Shown: positions 58,690-64,000 of the stretch, piece after piece
How positions within the stretch are numbered: position 1 is the first letter of the stretch
How the letters are laid out: each line of letters opens with the position of its first letter
Origin: CAIXLI01 sp964587125
GTDB lineage: Bacteria > Pseudomonadota > Alphaproteobacteria > UBA9219
Assembly (NCBI GenBank): GCA_964587125.1
Contig: CAZPKC010000001.1
Location: forward strand, 206,885 to 270,884
DNA length: 64,000 bases
Direction: 5' to 3'
Translations under genes and position numbers: made by a program
Notes under the pieces: generated by a model
Database searches by the model: none
Seen by the model: only the letters and a program-made list of their open reading frames with translations
Told to the model about the DNA's origin: nothing

Positions 58690-61600
58690 ATGAGCCAGTT
58701 TGCCTTTCTCAAAGCCGAATTTCCTGTTGTCTTTGACCATGCTGTCAAAGCCGAGGCTATGGTGCTGTCCGACCCTCGCGGGGCGTGTTTTTATGCGCGG
58801 TTGGCTTTGGAAACGGCAGTTAAGTGGCTTTATACTAATGACCGCAGCTTGCGCTCGCCTTATGACAATGCGCTGTCTGCGTTGATACATGAAGGCACTT
58901 TCCGTAATTTGGTCGGCGATGCCCTGGTCACCAAGGCTCGATTAATAAAGGATTTAGGCAATGGCGCGGTTCATGATACGCGCCCCGTCGCGCCGCAAAA
59001 TGCTGTTAATGCCGTGCGCGAGCTGTTTCACTTTTCGTATTGGCTCGTGCGCACCTATGGACGCGGCAAGAAGCCGGAGATCGGTGTTCAGTTTAACGTA
59101 GACGCGCTTGAACGTACCCTTGTGATTAGTTCAAGCACCGTGCAGCAAATCAAGAAACTGCGTGAAGATCATGATGCGCGGCAGAAAGAACTTGAGGATG
59201 AACAGGCCGCCCGGCTGAAGACAGAAGAGCAACGGGCAGCACTGGAAAATGAGATAAAGCAGCTTCAAGCAGAAATTGCCGCCGTCAAGCAATCTAATCA
59301 GAACGCACCAGATACACACAACTATAATGAGGCCGAGACCCGCGACGCTTTTATTGACCTACTTCTATCGGAAGCCGGATGGGCACTCAATCAGCCACGT
59401 GATCGAGAATATCCAGTCAAAGATATGCCCAACAATACGGGCGAAGGCTTTGCTGATTATGTCCTGTGGGGCGATGACGGCAAACCATTAGCCGTTGTTG
59501 AAGCCAAGCGCACAAAGCGCGATCCTCGCGTGGGACAACAACAGGCAAAACTATATGCTGATGGTCTTGAGAAAGAATTCGGCATTCGCCCTGTGATTTT
59601 CTACACCAATGGTTATGAGCATTGGCTGTGGGATGACGCCCAATATCCCCCTCGTCAGGTGCAGGGCTTTTTGAAAAAAGACGAGCTGCTGTTGTTGCAT
59701 CAGCGTCGGACAACCAAACGGTCTCTTTCCACAATCGAAGTCGATAGCAAAATTGTTGAACGCTATTATCAGACCCGCGCTATTCGCCGTATTGGGGAAG
59801 CCTTTGAGAAAGATAGTCAACGTAAGGCTCTTTTGGTTATGGCAACAGGGTCAGGCAAGACCCGCACAGTAATTGCGCTGATCGACCAGCTTATGCGCGC
59901 GAATTGGGTAAAGCGAGCCTTGTTCTTGGCTGACCGCGTAGCTTTGGTCAATCAGGCAGTTGGCGCATTCAAGACTTTTTTGCCGCACACATCGCCCGTA
60001 AATCTGATTACAGATAAGCAAGCTGAAGGAAGGCTGTATGTCTCAACCTACCCAACAATGATGGGATTGATCGATGAGATGCAGAAAGGCATCCGTCGTT
60101 TTGGGCCGGGACATTTTGATCTTATTGTGATCGATGAGGCGCATCGTTCAGTTTACCGGAAATACCGCGCTATTTTTGATTATTTTGATTGTTTGCTTGT
60201 CGGATTGACCGCTACGCCTCGCGATGAGATTGATCGTGATACTTATTCACTGTTTGAATTGGAACGTGGTGTTCCCACCGACTCTTATGATCTTGATGAA
60301 GCTGTAAGTGACGGCTTCTTAGTGCCCCCACGCGCCGTATCTGTGCCGCTCAAATTTCAACGCGAGGGCATTAAGTATGATGAGCTGTCTGATGAAGACA
60401 AAGAAAAATGGGACACGCTAGAATGGGAAGAGGATGAACCTCCTCCTGAAGAAATAGATGCTTCAGCTATTAACAAATGGCTATTCAATAACGACACGGT
60501 AGATAAAGTTCTCAAACACCTTATGACTCATGGGTTGAAAGTCGAAGATGGGGATCGTTTAGGAAAAACCATTATTTTCGCCAAGAACCACGCCCACGCC
60601 ATGTTTATTGCAGAGCGATTTGATGCCAATTATCCGCACTTGAAGGGTCATTTTGCACGGGTCATCGACTTTAAGACTGAATATGCGCAATCGTTGATTG
60701 ATGACTTTTCTAATCCAGCTAAAGCCCCACATATTGCCATTTCGGTAGATATGCTGGACACGGGTATCGATGTACCGGAAGTGGTCAATCTTGTCTTTTT
60801 CAAGATTGTGCGTTCCAAAACAAAATTCTGGCAGATGATCGGGCGTGGAACACGATTACGGCCTGACCTTTATGGCGTCGGCAGGCATAAGGATCAATTC
60901 CTTGTTTTTGACTTCTGCCAGAACTTTGAATTTTTCAATCAAAATCCTGATGTGAGTGATGGGGCCATAGGCACATCGCTAGGAACTCGTTTGTTTGCAG
61001 CACGTGTCGCTCTTTTAGGTGAGATTGATAGTCTCCCGACTGGAGAGAAGACCGAAGGCCTAACTAATTTGCGGTTAGATACCAGAACTCGTCTTTATAA
61101 TGAAGTGACCGGGATGAGTCTCGACAACTTTATTGTTCGCCCAAAACGACAGGCGGTCGAACGTTTTCATGAAAGCTCGGCGTGGGAAAAACTTGACGCC
61201 GAAGCACGACTAACTCTTACGCAAGAGTTGGCGGGGTTGCCTAGTGCTTTTGAGGACAATGACCTTGCTGCTCGACAATTTGACTATCTTGTCCTGACGG
61301 GGCAATTGGCCCTTTTGCGCTCAGGAGCCAACTTTGAAGCAGTTAAGCAAAGGATTGTGGCCGTCGCCTCACGGCTTGAAGGGCTTGGAAACGTGCCTAT
61401 GGTAGCGACGGAAATGGCTCTGATTTTAGAGCTCCAAACCGACGAATATTGGCAAGACGTTACCGCCGCCATGCTCGAACAGGTTAGGAAGCGATTACGC
61501 TTACTGGTAAAATTGATTGAGGGGGAAGCCCGTAAAGTTGTTTATACCGATTTTGAAGATGAGATTGGTGACGGCATTGTTGTTGATTTGCCCGAAGCTG

Positions 61601-62079
61601 GGGGTGGAACTGATAAAACGCGTTTTCAAATGAAGGTTCGCCATTTTCTGAAACAGCATGCGGATCATATTACTATTCAGAAATTGAAACGTGATGAGCA
61701 GCTTACGCAGCAAGACCTTGCAGAGCTAGAGCGCATCATGGTTGAGGAAGCTGCCGCCACAAATGAAGACCTCAAGCGCATTCGTTCAGATGGCGGCCTA
61801 GGCTTGTTTGTGAGGTCATTAGTTGGGCTTGAACGCGAAGCCGCTAAGCGGGCGTTTGCATCCTTCTTGGAAGGCCGTACGCTAAATGCTAACCAGATCG
61901 AATTCATTAACTTGATTATCGACTATCTGACTGAACGTGGGGCAATGGACCCGCGCCGTATGTACGAAAGCCCCTTCACTGATTTCGATGATCAGGGCGT
62001 GAGTGGCGTCTTCCAGGCGGCGGATGTCAAAATGCTTGTGCTGGTATTAAACCAAGTGAGAGATAGAGCGGCGGCGTGA
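58690..62079 (+). CDS. hsdR: Type I restriction-modification system, endonuclease/translocase subunit
   Basis: 1129 residues. A DUF4145-like N-terminal domain (ARLALETAVKWLY) and coiled coil precede the HSDR_N nuclease (FADYVLWGDDGKPLAVVEAKR), the helicase Walker A MATGSGKTRTV near residue 384, IDEAHRS near 481, GLTATP and QMIGRGTRLRPD, then an EcoEI-type C-terminal part. It cleaves unmodified DNA after ATP-driven translocation. All motifs are intact, so the system is probably active. Confidence 0.93.
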   Translation: MSQFAFLKAEFPVVFDHAVKAEAMVLSDPRGACFYARLALETAVKWLYTNDRSLRSPYDNALSALIHEGTFRNLVGDALVTKARLIKDLGNGAVHDTRPVAPQNAVNAVRELFHFSYWLVRTYGRGKKPEIGVQFNVDALERTLVISSSTVQQIKKLREDHDARQKELEDEQAARLKTEEQRAALENEIKQLQAEIAAVKQSNQNAPDTHNYNEAETRDAFIDLLLSEAGWALNQPRDREYPVKDMPNNTGEGFADYVLWGDDGKPLAVVEAKRTKRDPRVGQQQAKLYADGLEKEFGIRPVIFYTNGYEHWLWDDAQYPPRQVQGFLKKDELLLLHQRRTTKRSLSTIEVDSKIVERYYQTRAIRRIGEAFEKDSQRKALLVMATGSGKTRTVIALIDQLMRANWVKRALFLADRVALVNQAVGAFKTFLPHTSPVNLITDKQAEGRLYVSTYPTMMGLIDEMQKGIRRFGPGHFDLIVIDEAHRSVYRKYRAIFDYFDCLLVGLTATPRDEIDRDTYSLFELERGVPTDSYDLDEAVSDGFLVPPRAVSVPLKFQREGIKYDELSDEDKEKWDTLEWEEDEPPPEEIDASAINKWLFNNDTVDKVLKHLMTHGLKVEDGDRLGKTIIFAKNHAHAMFIAERFDANYPHLKGHFARVIDFKTEYAQSLIDDFSNPAKAPHIAISVDMLDTGIDVPEVVNLVFFKIVRSKTKFWQMIGRGTRLRPDLYGVGRHKDQFLVFDFCQNFEFFNQNPDVSDGAIGTSLGTRLFAARVALLGEIDSLPTGEKTEGLTNLRLDTRTRLYNEVTGMSLDNFIVRPKRQAVERFHESSAWEKLDAEARLTLTQELAGLPSAFEDNDLAARQFDYLVLTGQLALLRSGANFEAVKQRIVAVASRLEGLGNVPMVATEMALILELQTDEYWQDVTAAMLEQVRKRLRLLVKLIEGEARKVVYTDFEDEIGDGIVVDLPEAGGGTDKTRFQMKVRHFLKQHADHITIQKLKRDEQLTQQDLAELERIMVEEAAATNEDLKRIRSDGGLGLFVRSLVGLEREAAKRAFASFLEGRTLNANQIEFINLIIDYLTERGAMDPRRMYESPFTDFDDQGVSGVFQAADVKMLVLVLNQVRDRAAA

Positions 62080-62137
62080 TTGTTAAGCTGGGTTGAAAAT
62101 ATGAAACGCCCTCCGCAAATGGGGTTCTGATTTTTTC

Positions 62138-62458
62138 TTACCGTCCTTCCCGCCTATTCCAAATAAGCTGGGCCGAGTTGCCGCTGTCTGAAGGGAATAG
62201 CGTAGCGGTGATCGGTTCTCCGAGAACCGGGTCGTCGATGTGGACTCGGAAATAGGTCTTGGGTGCATTGCCTGAACTTTTACCTTCCCATGCGCAACCA
62301 GCGCGGAAGTTCCCGACGAGAACATGGAAGGCCGGAGCGTTGCCCACCATGCGGTCGTCGTTTGGCACCAGACGGACTTTTGTGTTGTGGATGGTCAGGG
62401 TATGAATGAAGCCGATCCATCCGCCTTCTTTTGATGGCGTAAGATTCCCTATGTGCAT
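62138..62458 (-). CDS. DUF736-family protein
   Basis: 106 residues; GGAGG nine bases ahead of the ATG. MHIGNLTPSKEGGWIGFIHTLTIHNTKVRLVPN and WNRREGR at the end with a DDPVLGEPI turn match the DUF736 family, frequent in integrative conjugative elements of alphaproteobacteria. Convergent with hsdR. Role unknown, maybe in DNA processing for transfer. Confidence 0.85.
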   Translation of the reverse strand: MHIGNLTPSKEGGWIGFIHTLTIHNTKVRLVPNDDRMVGNAPAFHVLVGNFRAGCAWEGKSSGNAPKTYFRVHIDDPVLGEPITATLFPSDSGNSAQLIWNRREGR

Positions 62459-62918
62459 GGCTTATGCCTCCTTCGTTTGCAATGTTGGCTGAATATTGTT
62501 TGATGGGGTTGCGCTCTTCCGTGTTCGGAACAGACTGGCGCGGCTGATCGAGCAACGGGTGCGCGGCTTGATATCCGGTCGCAGCGATTTCTCCGGGCCT
62601 GAGGAGATCGGCTGGGCTTAATCCGGTGCCCGTGGCCTTGATGCCGAGATTAGAGAAGGATTGGAAAACGATGTCGGCAAGGCTCTTGAAGTTATTCAAA
62701 ATGAACGCAAACGCGCCGACATAAAGCACTTTTCTGATAAGGCGCGGGAATATGACGTTCTCGCCGTCAAAAGCCCAAAACAGCCCAGCCAACGTCACGT
62801 CAATGCCAATCAATGTCCTCGAAAGGAATGCGACATCGCCCGACAGAAGCCCAAAGCCGCTATCGATATACTGGCCGAAGGTCGTCATTAAGTTGTCGAT
62901 GATGCCAAGGTCGCTCAT
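62280..62918 (-). pseudogene. trbL: TrbL conjugal transfer protein, truncated
   Basis: The first 125 residues are TrbL: MSDLGIIDNLMTTFGQYIDSGFG, SRTLIGIDVTLAGLFWAFDG, VGAFAFILNNFKSLAD and SPADLLRPGEIAATGYQAAHPLLDQ. After this point (about 62543) the family's membrane region and the rest of about 450 residues are gone and the frame runs into the DUF736 gene. It starts four bases after the trbJ stop, so trbJ-trbL order is kept. Mating-pair formation by this element is therefore disabled unless other copies exist. Confidence 0.8.
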
Positions 62919-62922
62919 TCGA

Positions 62923-63609
62923 TTACCAACTGCCGGTGTAAGCTGTTTCGGAACCAAGAAATGCCTGTGTCGTTGCACGCGCTGCCGCCTCGGACTGCGC
63001 CTTGCGTGCAGCATCCTCCGCCTGGGCGCGATACTGCGCGGCCATCATTTCCTGGATTTGCATTTGTTGCTTTGTGGACAGCGCAATGAGCTGATTGGCA
63101 GCCTGTTGGGCCTGCAACGCCCCCGCTGCGCCTTGGCTCTGGTTGACGAGGCTGGTCAGAAGCGGCTGGTCAGCTTGAACGTTGGCAACAATCTGCGACT
63201 GGACTTGCATCGTGTTGTGAAATGCGTCCATTGAGTTCTGCCAACGCTGTTGTGCGGCAATGGCTTGCCCGTTCGTCGTGATTGTCGAGTCATAAGAGCC
63301 CGGATATTGCTGCACCCATTGGCCTTCCAGTTGGCTCAAATTGAAGCTCAAGCCCTCGGCATCGTTCATCAGCGTCCCTATGTTATTAAGGTCGCTTGTC
63401 ATCTGGCTGATTGAGGAGAAATTCAGGTTTTGCAGGTTCTTCGCCATGTTTTGCAACATGATGGCTTCGTTTTGGAGCGACTGAATCTGATTGACGACCT
63501 GCTGTAGTGAACGCGCGGCGGTAAGAACGTTCTGGCTGTAGTTGGATGGATCAAAAACAACAAAGGCGCGTGCCGGTGACGCCAAAAGCGCAACGGAAAT
63601 ACTCCGCAC
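62923..63609 (-). CDS. trbJ: TrbJ conjugal transfer protein, 5' end doubtful
   Basis: About 228 residues from a GTG at 63609. SISVALLASPARA is a short signal peptide followed by the TrbJ core FVVFDPSNYSQNVLTAARSLQQVVNQIQSLQNEA and QWVQQYPGSYDS, with the helical tail ending AFLGSETAYTGSW. TrbJ is a periplasmic part of the Trb mating-pair system. The frame continues to a TTG at 63672, but residues there are unlike TrbJ. The upstream trbE is not seen, so the 5' end probably marks another deletion junction. Confidence 0.75.
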   Translation of the reverse strand: MRSISVALLASPARAFVVFDPSNYSQNVLTAARSLQQVVNQIQSLQNEAIMLQNMAKNLQNLNFSSISQMTSDLNNIGTLMNDAEGLSFNLSQLEGQWVQQYPGSYDSTITTNGQAIAAQQRWQNSMDAFHNTMQVQSQIVANVQADQPLLTSLVNQSQGAAGALQAQQAANQLIALSTKQQMQIQEMMAAQYRAQAEDAARKAQSEAAARATTQAFLGSETAYTGSW

Positions 63610-63672
63610 TGCGCCAACTATCACGCAAACTTGTTGAAACAGGGTCTGGAGAAAGACTTGAATGCACGGCAA

Positions 63673-64000
63673 GACGAATTCGCTGGAAAACGAAAAACGC
63701 CCGCCAAAATCAAAACTTCAAAGTGAGAGGCCCTTTGAGCATAAAGAACGCCTGAAGAAGCTTCTCAAATTTCTATAATACTACTTTCCTGCATTGATCC
63801 TGGGATCGACCTCAGCATCGAGGTTCCTTGATGGCGAGCTAACAGATGTTGCTAACGACATGCATGGGAAATTTATCTACCCATGCTTGCGTGCGCTTGC
63901 CCGTGTAAATGGTGTTAATGACGTTCATCGAAATTCTATTTCCGACCACTACTGTCCGGTTAAGCGCGAAGTTTAGTCCGAAAAGGTATTTTGTCGCAAG
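63673..64000. other. Unassigned end of the window
   Basis: No convincing gene. Only short frames (for example 63794-63976 on the plus strand) without good ribosome sites or recognisable residues. The direct neighbourhood of trbJ should hold trbE but does not. Confidence 0.5.

Larger units (their letters stand above)
51862..64000. mobile_element. Genomic island, left part (integrative element with R-M and conjugation genes)
   Basis: Starts at the tRNA fragment and continues to the window end. Base composition and codon use differ from the left side (more A+T, less GCG/CGC-rich runs), and content is accessory: a type I R-M system, an unusual MBL operon, DUF736 and Trb conjugation genes. Next to the tRNA fragment are two TTCCCCCGTA/TTCCCCCGTA-like direct repeats (about 51925-51950) that could be integrase arm sites. 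The integrase and the intact tRNA are not in the window. Confidence 0.7.

Noticed and set aside
63794..63976. 60-aa plus-strand frame at the window end
   Set aside because: No ribosome site, no recognisable residues; could be chance or an insertion-sequence end but cannot be supported.
1..64000. CRISPR array or rRNA operon
   Set aside because: No spaced direct repeats of CRISPR type and no rRNA sequence were seen.

Overview
The window looks like a stretch of an alphaproteobacterial chromosome of moderately high GC. The evidence is the gene order rimP-nusA-ylxR-infB, lepB-rnc-era, fabZ-lpxA, an alphaproteobacterial-type PhaR, an rpoN gene, an EnvZ-like kinase and HK97/GTA-like phage genes. 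An isolated gene for a DotO/IcmB-type type IV secretion ATPase and a very long membrane-anchored coiled-coil protein, resembling the growth-pole-ring class in architecture, also fit that class. I cannot name the genus from sequence alone.

Layout. 1-3.4 kb: an exported hydrolase-like protein cut by the window edge, cca, a basic DUF6456-like protein, a lipoprotein and a small protein. 3.5-10.4 kb: a decayed tailed-phage relic. It holds a truncated terminase, a portal tail fused to a CHAP-like peptidoglycan hydrolase toxin, candidate immunity genes, an isochorismatase-like cargo gene, prohead protease, a truncated capsid protein and a fibre protein, and it is preceded by a small MITE. 10.4-20.6 kb: pheA, two glycosyltransferases, lpxA and fabZ, a thioesterase, lipoproteins, a small relic of a DUF2924 recombinase module beside tRNA-Ser(UGA), panD and an orphan histidine kinase. 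20.6-32.2 kb: the 1986-residue coiled-coil protein and the infB/nusA operon. 32.4-45 kb: rpoN, a small regulon with duplicated promoter DNA (XRE regulator, an unknown protein, a Peptidase_S74-type self-cleaving domain and a beta-lactamase-like protein), an M23 peptidase, lepB-rnc-era, a TlpA-like thioredoxin, fabF and prfB with a classical +1 frameshift. 45-51.8 kb: hypothetical genes, dotO/icmB, phaR and a potassium channel.

51.85 kb to the end is a genomic island that begins at a 3' fragment of a tRNA gene (probably tRNA-Gln) with its terminator still attached. Its left part carries two divergent operons around a perfect 11-bp-arm palindrome. Leftward run two small proteins, an unusual metallo-beta-lactamase-fold protein and a membrane protein. 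Rightward run a BrxR/CapW-like WYL regulator and a type I restriction-modification system (hsdM, hsdS, a TIGR02391/Ymh gene, hsdR). The far end holds conjugation debris (DUF736, truncated trbL, trbJ). The strongest candidate for an undescribed system is the leftward four-gene MBL/membrane operon under the shared WYL operator. The second is the serial toxin/immunity cassette remodelling inside the phage portal gene.
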